Positions 33,131 to 42,788 of a DNA stretch of 64,000 nt are shown piece by piece (the stretch's first letter is position 1; each line of letters opens with the position of its first letter). The translations under genes and the position numbers were made by a program. The DNA lies in contig DASVPY010000067.1 of NCBI GenBank assembly GCA_036389395.1, forward strand, positions 1 through 64,000. Direction: 5' to 3'. Source of the stretch: QHXQ01 sp036389395. GTDB taxonomy: Bacteria; Acidobacteriota; Blastocatellia; Pyrinomonadales; Pyrinomonadaceae. The notes under the pieces were generated by a model. The model was not told the origin of the DNA and ran no database searches. It saw only the letters and a list, made by a program, of their open reading frames with translations.

Positions 33131-35617
33131 ATGCTCTCTCGGACTATCCCGCACAGGCTCTCCGTACTAACCCTCACGCTCGCAGTCTGCGCGCACGTCT
33201 GCGCCGCGACTCTGCCCGGCGCGCAGCCCGCCGCGGTCGGCATGTCGGCCGAGCGGCTCGCGCAGATCGATCAGGTCGTCGCGCAGGCCGTCGAGCGGAA
33301 GGAACTGCCGGGCGCGGTCGTGCTCGTGGGCCGGCGCGGGCGCGTGGTGTGGCGCAAGGCTTACGGGGCGCGCGCAGTCGAGCCGGCGCGCGAAGCGATG
33401 ACGCCGGAGACAATCTTCGACGTGGCGAGCCTGACGAAGATCGTGGCGACGGCGACGAGCGTCATGATCTTAGTTGAGCGCGGGCAGGTGCGGCTCAACG
33501 ACGCCATCACGCGCTACCTGCCGGAAGTGAAAGGCGAGGGGCGCGAGCAGGTGACGGTCGAGCAACTGCTGACGCACCGTTCGGGCTTTGCGCCCGACTT
33601 CGATCTGAGCGAGCAGTGGACGGGCTACGACGAGGCGATCAAGCGCCTCGCCACCGAGCGCCTGCGCAACCCGCCCGGCGCGCGCTTCGTCTACAGCGAC
33701 ATCAACTACATCGCGCTCGGCGAGATCGTCCGCCGCGTCTCCGGTCTCACGCTCGACGAGTTCGCGCGCCGACACATCTATCAGCCCCTCGGTATGCGCG
33801 ACACCACGTTCCGCCCCGCGCCATCTTTACGCCCCCGCATCGCGCCGACCGAGCGCCGCCGCGCGCAGGCCGCCTACCTCGGCGGCCGGCCCGAATCGGT
33901 CGCCGCCGCCGAGGCCGACCAATGGCTGCGCGGCGAAGTCCACGACCCGACGGCGTTCCGCATGGGCGGCGTCGCCGGGCACGCCGGGCTGTTCTCGACC
34001 GCGGACGACCTGGCCATCTTCTGCCAGATGATCTTGAACGGCGGCACTTATAACGGCGTCCGCGTCCTGAGTCCGCTGGGCGTGGCGGCGATGACGCGCC
34101 CGCGCGCGGTCGAGCCGGACGGCACGGCGCGGGGCTTAGGCTGGGACATCGCCAGCGGCTTCTCTTCCAACCGCGGCGACATCTTCCCGCTCGGCTCGTT
34201 CGGCCACACAGGCTTCACCGGCACGTCTCTGTGGCTCGATCCCGCGAGCGAGACTTTCGTCGTCTTCCTCTCGAACCGCGTCCACCCGGACGGCAAGGGC
34301 GACGTGACGCCCCTGCGCGGGCGCGTCGCTTCAATCGTCGCCTCCGCGATCACCGACACGAACGCCGAGGCCGCGCGCGCCGAGTCCGCGCGCTTCTCCG
34401 CCGAGTTGCTGGCGAACCTGGCGAAGCTGACCGGCGCGAACGCGAACACGACAACAGCGAGCGGCGGCGCGGGCGCGGCGGCCGATTCAGAAGTGCTGAC
34501 CGGGATAGACGTGTTGGAGCGCGACGGCTTCAAGCAGTTGGCGGGGTTGCGCGTCGGGCTGGTGACGAACCACACGGGGCGCGACCGCAAGGGCCGCGCG
34601 ACCATAGACGTGCTGCGCGCGGCCGCGAACGTCCGCCTCGTCGCCCTCTTCGCGCCCGAGCACGGCATACGCGGCCAGGCCGACGAGAACGTCTCCGACA
34701 CGAAGGACGAACAGACGGGTCTGCCCATCTACTCGCTCTACGGCGAGACGCGCCGACCCAAGCCTGAGCAACTCAAAGACCTCGACGCGCTCGTCTTCGA
34801 CATTCAAGACGTGGGTGTGCGCTTCTACACCTACAGCGCGACGCTCGGCTACGTGATGGAAGAGGCGGCGCGCGCGCGCCTGCCCCTCTTCGTGCTCGAC
34901 CGGCCCAACCCCATCGGCGGCGAGGCCGTCGAAGGCCCGCTCGCCGACGCCGACAAGCTCTCGTTCACCGCGTACCACCGCCTGCCCGTCCGCCACGGCA
35001 TGACGCTGGGCGAACTCGCCCGGCTCTACAACGAGGAGCGCAAGCTCGGCTGCGACCTGCGCGTCGTGCAGGCGGAAAACTGGCGGCGCGCGCAGTGGTT
35101 CGACGCGACGAACCTGACCTGGATCAACCCCTCGCCCAACATGCGTAGTCTGAACGAGGCGACGCTCTACCCCGGCGTCGGTCTGCTTGAGACGACGAAC
35201 CTCTCGGTCGGGCGCGGCACGGACACGCCCTTCGAGCTGATCGGCGCGCCCTGGCTCGACGGGCAACGGCTCGCGGCTTACCTGAACGAGCGGCGCGTCG
35301 CGGGCGCGCGCTTCGTGCCAGTGCGCTTCACGCCGCGCGCGTCCGTTTTCAAAGGCGAGGAGTGTGGCGGCGTCAACGTCATCGTCACCGACCGCGCGCA
35401 GTTCCAGGCCGTGCGCGCAGGCGTCGAGATCGCGGTCGCGCTACGGCGGCTCTACCCGGCGGAGTGGCAGGTGGAGAAGTACGAGCGGCTGCTCGCCAAC
35501 GGCGACGCGCTCATGCGCGTGCGGCGCGGCGACGCGCCCGAAGAGATCGTGCGCGCGTGGCAGCCCGCGCTCGAAGAGTTCCGCCGCGCCCGCGCGCGCG
35601 TGTTACTTTATCGGTAA
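33131..35617 (+). CDS. AmiE-NamZ fusion: serine amidase plus exo-N-acetylmuramidase
   Basis: An 828-residue exported two-domain protein. Signal peptide residues 1-25. Residues 35-440 are a beta-lactamase-family serine hydrolase with Ser100-x-x-Lys103 (ASLTK) and YSD in the YxN position, like B. subtilis AmiE (YbbE), which removes peptides from MurNAc. Residues about 455-828 are DUF1343/GH171 (LRVGLVTNHTGRD, FAPEHGIRG, FDIQDVGVRFYTY, DRPNPIGG), the family of NamZ (YbbC), an exo-beta-N-acetylmuramidase. Together with NagZ upstream the trio would strip GlcNAc, peptide and MurNAc from cell-wall chains. In Bacillus these are separate genes; here the last two are fused through an Ala/Thr-rich linker. 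ATG 33131 chosen over an upstream GTG. Confidence 0.9.
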   Translation: MLSRTIPHRLSVLTLTLAVCAHVCAATLPGAQPAAVGMSAERLAQIDQVVAQAVERKELPGAVVLVGRRGRVVWRKAYGARAVEPAREAMTPETIFDVASLTKIVATATSVMILVERGQVRLNDAITRYLPEVKGEGREQVTVEQLLTHRSGFAPDFDLSEQWTGYDEAIKRLATERLRNPPGARFVYSDINYIALGEIVRRVSGLTLDEFARRHIYQPLGMRDTTFRPAPSLRPRIAPTERRRAQAAYLGGRPESVAAAEADQWLRGEVHDPTAFRMGGVAGHAGLFSTADDLAIFCQMILNGGTYNGVRVLSPLGVAAMTRPRAVEPDGTARGLGWDIASGFSSNRGDIFPLGSFGHTGFTGTSLWLDPASETFVVFLSNRVHPDGKGDVTPLRGRVASIVASAITDTNAEAARAESARFSAELLANLAKLTGANANTTTASGGAGAAADSEVLTGIDVLERDGFKQLAGLRVGLVTNHTGRDRKGRATIDVLRAAANVRLVALFAPEHGIRGQADENVSDTKDEQTGLPIYSLYGETRRPKPEQLKDLDALVFDIQDVGVRFYTYSATLGYVMEEAARARLPLFVLDRPNPIGGEAVEGPLADADKLSFTAYHRLPVRHGMTLGELARLYNEERKLGCDLRVVQAENWRRAQWFDATNLTWINPSPNMRSLNEATLYPGVGLLETTNLSVGRGTDTPFELIGAPWLDGQRLAAYLNERRVAGARFVPVRFTPRASVFKGEECGGVNVIVTDRAQFQAVRAGVEIAVALRRLYPAEWQVEKYERLLANGDALMRVRRGDAPEEIVRAWQPALEEFRRARARVLLYR

Positions 35618-35643
35618 ACGCAGAGCGAAGGAGTCATAACACG

Positions 35644-36522
35644 ATGAAGACATTCGTGCGGGCGATGCTGCTCGCGTTCACGTTGCTGTCGCCGCACGCC
35701 AGCGCGTTCGCGTGGAATGACACGGGGCACATGCTGGTGGCACAGGTCGCCTACAAGCGTCTGAACCCGACGGCGAAGGCGAAGGTGGACGCGCTCACCA
35801 AAACGATCCGCTTCTGCGGCAAGACCTACGACGGCGTGACGGTCTCGGTCTGGATGGACGACATCAAAGACGACTCGATGCACGACGACATGCGCGTCTG
35901 GCACTACGCCGACTTCCCGATCTTCGACGGCGTGCCGGTCGATCCTAATTTCAAGCCCGACGCCGAAAACGCCATCGCGCGCATCAAGTGGGCCGTCGAG
36001 ACCCTGCGCAAAGGCACGGGCACGGACAAGCACGACGCCGAAGTGCTCGGCTTCCTCATACACCTCGTCGGCGACATACACCAGCCGCTCCACGCCGCTA
36101 CGCGCATCACGCCGCAAAACCCGAAAGGCGACGCGGGCGGCAACAGCTTCAAGCTCGCGGGCGTGCCTGACAACCTGCATTGGTACTGGGACTCGGAGGC
36201 GGGCGCGTACAACTTCTGGTCACCGAACCGCCCGCTCGACGCGCGCGACCGCGGGCGGCTCGAAGCGTTCGCGAACGCCTTGACGGCGGAGTTTCCCGAC
36301 AAGAATCCGGGCGCGCAGGACTTGAACCCCGACGCGTGGGCGCGCGAGAGCCACATGCTCGCCGCCACGGTCGCCTACACGCTGCCGGAGAACTCCGTGC
36401 CGACGGACGACTACAACCGCAAGGCCCGCGCCGTCGCGCGCGAGCGCATCGTGCTCGCCGGCTACCGCCTCGCCGCCGTCATCAACGGCCTCTACCCGGA
36501 GGCCGTCAAGCCTGCGGACTGA
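35644..36522 (+). CDS. Secreted S1/P1 nuclease family protein
   Basis: A 292-residue exported zinc nuclease. Cleavage after residue 23 (HASAFA) exposes Trp24 as the mature N-terminus, which in this family ligates zinc through its amino group and carbonyl. Further ligands are visible: His29 (NDTGH), Asp in VWMDDIKDD, His in RVWHYADFP, and HLVGDIHQPLH. Such enzymes cut single-stranded DNA and RNA and remove 3' phosphates. Length agrees with family (about 260-300). AAGGAG lies 12 nt before the ATG. It is a second extracellular nuclease in the window, consistent with nucleic-acid scavenging. Confidence 0.92.
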   Translation: MKTFVRAMLLAFTLLSPHASAFAWNDTGHMLVAQVAYKRLNPTAKAKVDALTKTIRFCGKTYDGVTVSVWMDDIKDDSMHDDMRVWHYADFPIFDGVPVDPNFKPDAENAIARIKWAVETLRKGTGTDKHDAEVLGFLIHLVGDIHQPLHAATRITPQNPKGDAGGNSFKLAGVPDNLHWYWDSEAGAYNFWSPNRPLDARDRGRLEAFANALTAEFPDKNPGAQDLNPDAWARESHMLAATVAYTLPENSVPTDDYNRKARAVARERIVLAGYRLAAVINGLYPEAVKPAD

Positions 36523-36575
36523 CGTGCGCGAAAGAGATGGACGCGCGTGGGCGTGCGGATTGAAGGCGCGCGGCG

Positions 36576-38393
36576 ATGCCACAGCCGGACACAGTGCCGC
36601 TGATCTTGCTCGACTTCGAGGACGACGCTTGTGCGCCGCCGCAACGTCTCTGCTTCGCGCACCCGCTGAAGGTCGTCGCCGCCGACACGCTCGCCGAAGT
36701 TCGCCCCGCGCTTGAGTCCGTGGAGCGCGCGGTCGCGCAAGGACTCTACGCGGCCGGGTTCGTCGCATACGAGGCCGCGCCCGCTTTTGATCGCGCGCTC
36801 GTCGTCCGCGCGCCGGCCGCGCCACTGCCGCTGGTCTGGTTCGGTCTCTTCGCGCGCCCGCTGGCCGCGCCGCCCGCCGACGCCAGCGGCTCGTATCAAC
36901 TCTCGGCGTGGCAGCCTTCCGTCAGCCGCGCGACTTACGAACGACAGATCGCGCGCGTCCGCGCCGCCATCGCGCGCGGCGACACGTACCAGACGAACTA
37001 CACCCTGCGCCTGCGCGCGCGGTTCGCGGGCGACGACCTGATGCTCTACGAGCACCTGCGCCGCGCACAGCGCGCGCGCTACGGCGCGTACCTCAACACG
37101 GGCCGCTTCCGCATCCTCTCGGCCTCGCCCGAACTCTTCTTCCAGAGACAGGGCACGCAGATCACCACGCGCCCGATGAAGGGCACGGCGCGGCGCGGCC
37201 GCTGGCTCGAAGAGGACGAAGACGAGCGCGCGCGTCTGTCGTCTTCGGTCAAAGACCGCGCCGAGAACGTGATGATCACGGACTTGCTGCGGAACGATCT
37301 CGGCCGCGTCGCCGAGTTCGGCACAGTCCATGTCCCGCGTCTCTGCGAGATCGAAGGCTACGGCGCAGTCCTGCAAATGACCTCCACGGTCTGCGCCCGC
37401 GTGCCCGCGCGCACGACGCTCGCGGACATCTTCGCCGCGCTCTTCCCGTGCGGCTCGGTGACGGGCGCGCCCAAGGCGCGCACCATGCGGCTCATCAGCG
37501 AACTGGAAGACGCGCCGCGCGGCGTCTACTGCGGCGCAATCGGCGTGCTCGCGCCCACGGGCGCGTGCGTCTTCAACGTCGCGATCCGCACGCTGGTCTT
37601 GGACGCCTTGACGGGCGCGGCCGAGTACGGCGTCGGCGGCGGCGTCACCTGGGACTCGACCGCGGCGGGCGAGTACGCCGAAGTCTTGTTGAAAGCCGCC
37701 GTGCTCGACGAAGCACGCCCGGCGTTCGAGTTGTTGGAGACCATGCGGCTCGAAGGCGGCGCGTACCACCTGCGCGCGCGCCACCTTGCGCGGCTCGCCG
37801 CCTCGGCCGCTTACTTCGAGTTGCCGCTGGCGCTCGCCGAAGTGCGCGCGCGCCTGGACGAGCACGCACGCACTTATCCGGCCGAAGTGCGCCGCGTCCG
37901 CCTGCTCGTCGCGCACGACGGCGCGGTGCGTTTGGAGAGCGCGCCGCTCGCGCCGCTCGCGCCGGGGCGGCGCGTCTTCGCGCTCGCCGCCGAGCCTGTG
38001 TCGAGCCACGACCGTTTTCTATTTCACAAGACGACGAACCGCGCGGTGTACGAGACGCGCCGCGCCGCGCACCCCGAAGCCTTCGACGTGCTGCTGTGGA
38101 ACGAGGCGGGCGAGCTGACCGAGTTCACGAACGGCAACCTCGTGCTTGAGTTAGACGGGCGGCGCTGGACGCCGCCGCGCGCGGCGGGTCTGCTCGCGGG
38201 CACGTTCCGCGCCGAGTTGTTGGCGCGCGGCGAGATCGCCGAGCGCACGCTCACGCGCGCCGACCTCGCGCGCGCCGACAGGTGTTGGTTCGTCAACAGC
38301 GTGCGCGGCTGGATCGAAGTCGAAGCCCAAGGGCTGCCAGAGTATCAACCAGAGCGTCGCCGCCGGGGGCGCGGGCATCCCTGCCCGCCATGA
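36576..38393 (+). CDS. pabB: Aminodeoxychorismate synthase I fused to aminodeoxychorismate lyase (PabB-PabC)
   Basis: A 605-residue bifunctional enzyme for p-aminobenzoate, a folate precursor. Residues 1-380 are the chorismate-binding PabB domain (GDTYQTNYTLRL, RPMKGTARRG, RAENVMITDLLRNDLG, CGSVTGAPK, GVGGGVTWDST). Residues about 383-590 are a class IV aminotransferase-like PabC (FELLETMRLEGG, HKTTNR with the PLP Lys, EFTNGNLVLE, NSVRGW). The glutaminase PabA is not in the window. The last about 10 residues (RGRGHPCPP) and the TGA stop are encoded by a dispersed repeat that begins near 38369, so the natural C-terminus has been replaced. Confidence 0.92.
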   Translation: MPQPDTVPLILLDFEDDACAPPQRLCFAHPLKVVAADTLAEVRPALESVERAVAQGLYAAGFVAYEAAPAFDRALVVRAPAAPLPLVWFGLFARPLAAPPADASGSYQLSAWQPSVSRATYERQIARVRAAIARGDTYQTNYTLRLRARFAGDDLMLYEHLRRAQRARYGAYLNTGRFRILSASPELFFQRQGTQITTRPMKGTARRGRWLEEDEDERARLSSSVKDRAENVMITDLLRNDLGRVAEFGTVHVPRLCEIEGYGAVLQMTSTVCARVPARTTLADIFAALFPCGSVTGAPKARTMRLISELEDAPRGVYCGAIGVLAPTGACVFNVAIRTLVLDALTGAAEYGVGGGVTWDSTAAGEYAEVLLKAAVLDEARPAFELLETMRLEGGAYHLRARHLARLAASAAYFELPLALAEVRARLDEHARTYPAEVRRVRLLVAHDGAVRLESAPLAPLAPGRRVFALAAEPVSSHDRFLFHKTTNRAVYETRRAAHPEAFDVLLWNEAGELTEFTNGNLVLELDGRRWTPPRAAGLLAGTFRAELLARGEIAERTLTRADLARADRCWFVNSVRGWIEVEAQGLPEYQPERRRRGRGHPCPP

Positions 38394-38435
38394 GCGCGCG
38401 AGCGCGAATAAAAGTAACGCCGGCCTTCAACCTTG
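38369..38435. repeat. Long-palindrome element, half-degraded copy 2
   Basis: The sequence GCGGGCATCCCTGCCCGCCA with the following ATGAGCGCGCGAGCGCGAATAAA-like run matches the arms of the element at 22240-22377, and the centre (GCCTTCAACCTTGAGCGTCG) resembles its palindromic centre. The right arm is largely lost. It overlaps the end of the PabB-PabC gene. The rest of 38436-38638 shows no gene. Confidence 0.75.
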
Positions 38436-38638
38436 AGCGTCGCCGCTCCGTGATCCAAAAGTGCGGAGGCGGGCATCCAGATTTTCGGAAGCGGCGTTGA
38501 CGCGGGCGCGAAAATGAGCATGAAAGTGTGGCTCGCGGGGCGGCGCGTAGTTGGAACATGAGTTGCTCACGACATCATCTTTAAGTCCGAAAGCTCCGCC
38601 ATCATCCGGGGTTATTCTTCTGATAAGTTTTTTTCGCT

Positions 38639-38666
38639 TTGCCGTTTGCCGCGACTCAATTAGAAT
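38639..38666 (+). promoter_or_regulatory. Promoter candidate before the first Oar-like receptor
   Basis: TTGCCG (38639-38644), 16 nt, TAGAAT (38661-38666) lies after a local AT-rich stretch. It predicts a leader of about 205 nt before ATG 38881. The leader is GC-rich and I recognise no riboswitch in it. Confidence 0.4.
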
Positions 38667-38880
38667 GCGGCACGCTTGCGCCATGCGCGGGGTTTCCATC
38701 CTTATACGGTTTTCAGGCTCGTAATCAGTTGACTCGCGCTGGCGGTCTCGACGCACCGCCGGTTGTTTGCGCCCGCACGGCGTCCGGGGCATGACCTCCG
38801 GGGCCGCTCCGGGCTTGAACGGGCTTGTCGCCCGCGCCGCTCGGCGGCCGCGCCCCTCGTGGCCGCGTCACACAGGAGTG

Positions 38881-41800
38881 ATGCCCATCATGTTGACTCA
38901 GTCCCTCCGCTTCTGCCTCTGCCTCGTGTTCGTCGCCGCCAGCTTCGGCGGCGCGCTGGCCCAAGGCACGGCCTCGCGCGTGACCGGCGTCGTCGTCGAT
39001 CAGTCCGGCGCGGTCGTGCCCGACGCGAACGTGACGCTGACGAACGAGGGCACGAACGTCTCGTTCAACACGCAGACCACCTCGACCGGCACATACGTCT
39101 TCGACGCCGTGCAGGTCGGCGTCTACACGGTCACGGTCGAAAAGCCCAACTTCAAAAAATTCGTCTCGACCAAGAACCAAGTGAACGTCAACCAGCCGGC
39201 CACCGTTGACGTGACGCTTGAGCCGGGCGGCGTGAGCGACGTGGTGACGGTCGTCGGCTCGGCCGAGCTGGTGCAGACCTCCAGCTCCGGCAACTTCGGC
39301 AACACGGTCGAGCAGCGCTCGCTCGAAGCCCTGCCCATCGTCGGCGAGCGCGGGCGCAACCCCCTCCAGTTCGTCTCGCTCCAGCCGGGCGTGATCGGCA
39401 ACGGCCGCGCCGGCACGGGCGGCAACACGGGCGGCAACGTCCACGTCCACGGCTCGCGCGACCGCGCCTTCAACTTCACGCTCGACGGCATAGACATCAA
39501 CGAGTCGTCGGCCGGCGGCTCGAACTTCACGCCGCTGCGGCCCAACCCCGACTCGATCTCGCAGTTCCAGGTCGTGACCAGCAACTTCACGGCCGAGTTG
39601 GGCCGCTCCTCCGGCGCGCAGGTCTCGCTCGTGACGCGCTCCGGCACGGACGAGTTCCACGGCACGCTCTTCGAGCTGTACCGCACGCCGCGCTTCAACG
39701 CCAACGAGTACGAGAACAACATCAACGGGCGCGGGAAGGGCCAGTTCGTGCAGCACATCTTCGGCGGGAGCTTAGGCGGCCCCGTCTACTTCCCGCGCTT
39801 CGGCGAGGGCGGCGATGCGATCTACGACGGGCGCAAGCACAAGACCTACTTCTTCACCAACCTCCAACTGCTGCGCGCCACGCAGTCGTTCCTGACGACG
39901 CGCACCGTCTACACGCAGCAGGCGCGCCAGGGCGTGCTGCGCTACTTCGTCTCCAACCCGGCCTGCAACACGACGACGGGCGCGGGCTGCTTCTTCATAG
40001 ACGGCCAGCGGGTCTCGCAGAACGGCGCGCTGCTCGTCAACTCGGCCGGCCAACTCCGGCCCGAGGTGCCGCTGTGCAGCACGACCGTCACCGTCAACTG
40101 CGTCGCCACCTACAACGTCGTCGCCCGCGACCCGCTGTGCCTGACGCGGCCCGCCGACTGCGGCCTCGACCCGACGACGCAGCGGCTCATCAACGCCGCC
40201 CCGCTGCCGAACAGTTTCGTCGCCGCGGGCGACGCGCTCAACACGGCCGCGCTCCTGTTCGGCGCGCCGCAGGTCGAGCGCCAGTACGACTTCGTCGTGA
40301 AGGTGGATCACGCCTTCAACGACCGCAACACGATGTACGTGCGCTACGCGCAGGGCGCGCAGAACACCTTCGGCGACAACGGCAACGCGGGCCTGCGCTC
40401 GTTCCCCGACAGCCCGTTCAACCGCACCGACACGTTCCGCAACCCGAAGAACCTCGCGGTCAACTACCGCTGGACGCCGACGGGGCGCGTGACCAACGAG
40501 TTCATCGCCGGCCTCAACAAGTTCGCCTTCCTCTTCACCAACCCCGACCCTGTGCCCGTGCCGTTCATCCTGAATTTGCCGCGCGACCCGTTCAGCGTCG
40601 TGCCGCAGATCGACAACCAGCGCGAGCTGACGACGTGGCAGATCGCCGACAACCTGAGCTTCCTCAAGGGCGCGCACACCTTCCGCGGCGGCATCAACTT
40701 CCGCTTCCAGAAGCACGACGACATCCGCAGCGCCGTCGCCGCCCTCAACATCAACCCGCAGGTCAACTTCTCGCGCGTGACGAACCCGCCCGGCGCGAAC
40801 TTCAACGTCCCCTCGACCGGCGTCAACGGCACGGATCGCAACAACCTGCTCTCGGCCATCAACGACCTGCTCGGCCGCGTCGGCACCATCTCGCAGGCGT
40901 TCGTCGCCGACAGCGACGCGGCGTTCGCGCCGGGCGGCACGCACTTCCTCTACGTGGCGAAGTTCAACGAGTACGACTTCTACTTTCAGGACACGTGGAA
41001 GTTCCGCCCGAACCTGACGCTCGACTACGGCCTGCGCTGGGAGCCGAAGATGTCGCCGCGCGCGGGCGGCGACGACGTGATCCTGCGCCCCGACCGGCCC
41101 ATCCGGCTCGGCGCGCCGCCGACCGATCAGATCAAGTTCGTCGAGGGCAAGCTGTTCGACTCCGACTGGAACAACTTCGCGCCGACCGTCGGCCTCGCGT
41201 GGGACCCGTTCGGCGACGGCAAGACTTCGATCCGCGCCAACTACCGGCTCGCCTACGACCGCATGAACACGTTCGTCACGTCGTCGGCCATCTTCCCGAA
41301 CACGCCGGGCACGACGCTCGGCATCACCAACACGACCTTCGGCACGCAACCTAACGAGTTGGGCCGCGTCCGCTTCGGCCTCCCGCAGCTCTCGCCGCCG
41401 GGGACGCCCGCACAACTGCGCCAGCCCATCCCGTTCTCCACCAACTCGCTGACCGTCTTCGACCCGAGCACGCGCTCGCCGAAGACCAACCAGTGGGGCC
41501 TGAGCGTGCAGCGCGAGATCGGCCACGGCTTCGTGGCCGAGGTCAACTACATCGGCCGGCACGGCGTCGGCCTCTACGGCGCTTACGACGTGAATCAGGT
41601 CAACGTCTTCGCGCGCGACCCGCGCTTCCCGAACGAGAGCTTCCTCGACGCCTTCAACGCCCTGCGCGCCAGCGCGACGGCGACCAGCCCGCTCATCAAC
41701 GCGCTGCTCACGGGCAGCGCGACGAACAACGCCGGCTCGGCCCAGTTCCGCACGCTGTTCACCACGGAACTGGCGCAGGGGTCAATCGCCGCCACGGCCC

Positions 41801-42720
41801 TCTCGCTCTCGCAGCGCGTCAGCGGCGGCGTGCGCACCATCGTCGCCAACGGCTTCAGCTCCTCCTTCTTCCAGCCTTTCCCGCAGTTCACCGGCGCGCT
41901 CAACGTGATCGACACGAACGACTTCTCCACCTACCACGGCCTGGAGGCGCAGATCAGCCGCCGCGCCGGGCACGGGCTGCTGATGCAGGCCAGCTACACC
42001 TTCGCCAAGTCGCTGGACACGCGCTCGTTCGACCCGGCCTTCACCATCGCGGGGCGCACCACGTCGAACACCAACGCCTCGCCCGCCGCCGCCAACACGC
42101 CGCTCGACAACCGCAACCGCCGGCTCAACTACGCGCGCTCCGACTTCGACCGCCGCCACGCCCTGCAAGGCTACGCCGTCTACGATCTGCCGTTCGGGCG
42201 CGGGCAGCGCTTCCTCGGCGGCTCGCCCGGCGTCGTCAACCAGATCGTCGGCGGGTGGGAGTTGGCGAGTTCCTTCATCCTGCAATCGGGCCGCCCGTTC
42301 ACCGTCTACTCGCGCATCTTCGGCGTCAGCAACGCCGTGCTCTCGACGGCCAACTGCTCCGGCTGCACGCCGGACATGGCGGGCGTCGTGCAGGACTTGG
42401 GCACTAACTACATCTTCTCGGCCGAGGAGCGGGCGCGCTTCTCCGACCCCGCCCCCGGCGAGATCGGCAACACGGGGCGCAACTTCTTCACCGGCCCGAA
42501 ATTCTTCAACCTCGACGCGACGCTGCGCAAGCGCTTCTACTTCGGCGAGCGGACGAACCTCGAACTGCGCGCCGACGTGAACAACCTGACGAACACGCCC
42601 TCCTTCGAGTTCCCGATCAGCTCGACCAGTTCCATCGCTTCGGGCACGTTCGGCCGCATCCGCGACAGCGTCAACAGCAACGCACGCCGCATCCAGTTGG
42701 GCGTGAAGTTCAACTTCTAG
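38881..42720 (+). CDS. Oar-like TonB-dependent receptor with carboxypeptidase regulatory domain, first copy
   Basis: A 1279-residue outer-membrane protein. Signal peptide residues 1-27 (FCLCLVFVAASFGGALAQ), a CarboxypepD_reg-like beta domain (about 30-110, VTGVVVDQSGAVVPDANV), a plug-like region (about 115-240, FTLDGIDINESS, SQFQVVTSNFTAELGR), then a large beta-barrel ending in aromatic NF (RIQLGVKFNF). This architecture, like Myxococcus Oar, is very common in acidobacteria and probably mediates TonB-driven uptake of large substrates. AGGAG is 2 nt before ATG 38881 but 11 nt before ATG 38890, so the latter may be the true start. No SusD-like gene is adjacent. Confidence 0.9.
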   Translation: MPIMLTQSLRFCLCLVFVAASFGGALAQGTASRVTGVVVDQSGAVVPDANVTLTNEGTNVSFNTQTTSTGTYVFDAVQVGVYTVTVEKPNFKKFVSTKNQVNVNQPATVDVTLEPGGVSDVVTVVGSAELVQTSSSGNFGNTVEQRSLEALPIVGERGRNPLQFVSLQPGVIGNGRAGTGGNTGGNVHVHGSRDRAFNFTLDGIDINESSAGGSNFTPLRPNPDSISQFQVVTSNFTAELGRSSGAQVSLVTRSGTDEFHGTLFELYRTPRFNANEYENNINGRGKGQFVQHIFGGSLGGPVYFPRFGEGGDAIYDGRKHKTYFFTNLQLLRATQSFLTTRTVYTQQARQGVLRYFVSNPACNTTTGAGCFFIDGQRVSQNGALLVNSAGQLRPEVPLCSTTVTVNCVATYNVVARDPLCLTRPADCGLDPTTQRLINAAPLPNSFVAAGDALNTAALLFGAPQVERQYDFVVKVDHAFNDRNTMYVRYAQGAQNTFGDNGNAGLRSFPDSPFNRTDTFRNPKNLAVNYRWTPTGRVTNEFIAGLNKFAFLFTNPDPVPVPFILNLPRDPFSVVPQIDNQRELTTWQIADNLSFLKGAHTFRGGINFRFQKHDDIRSAVAALNINPQVNFSRVTNPPGANFNVPSTGVNGTDRNNLLSAINDLLGRVGTISQAFVADSDAAFAPGGTHFLYVAKFNEYDFYFQDTWKFRPNLTLDYGLRWEPKMSPRAGGDDVILRPDRPIRLGAPPTDQIKFVEGKLFDSDWNNFAPTVGLAWDPFGDGKTSIRANYRLAYDRMNTFVTSSAIFPNTPGTTLGITNTTFGTQPNELGRVRFGLPQLSPPGTPAQLRQPIPFSTNSLTVFDPSTRSPKTNQWGLSVQREIGHGFVAEVNYIGRHGVGLYGAYDVNQVNVFARDPRFPNESFLDAFNALRASATATSPLINALLTGSATNNAGSAQFRTLFTTELAQGSIAATALSLSQRVSGGVRTIVANGFSSSFFQPFPQFTGALNVIDTNDFSTYHGLEAQISRRAGHGLLMQASYTFAKSLDTRSFDPAFTIAGRTTSNTNASPAAANTPLDNRNRRLNYARSDFDRRHALQGYAVYDLPFGRGQRFLGGSPGVVNQIVGGWELASSFILQSGRPFTVYSRIFGVSNAVLSTANCSGCTPDMAGVVQDLGTNYIFSAEERARFSDPAPGEIGNTGRNFFTGPKFFNLDATLRKRFYFGERTNLELRADVNNLTNTPSFEFPISSTSSIASGTFGRIRDSVNSNARRIQLGVKFNF

Positions 42721-42788
42721 CTTGCCGCCCGCCGGTCGGGGCGCGGCGCGACCGGCGGCTTTGGTCATTTAAATTTGGAGGACTCGCT

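Noticed and set aside
38667..38880. Riboswitch in the 5' leader of the first TonB-dependent receptor
   Set aside because: The leader is long and GC-rich, but no cobalamin-box or other conserved core was recognised.
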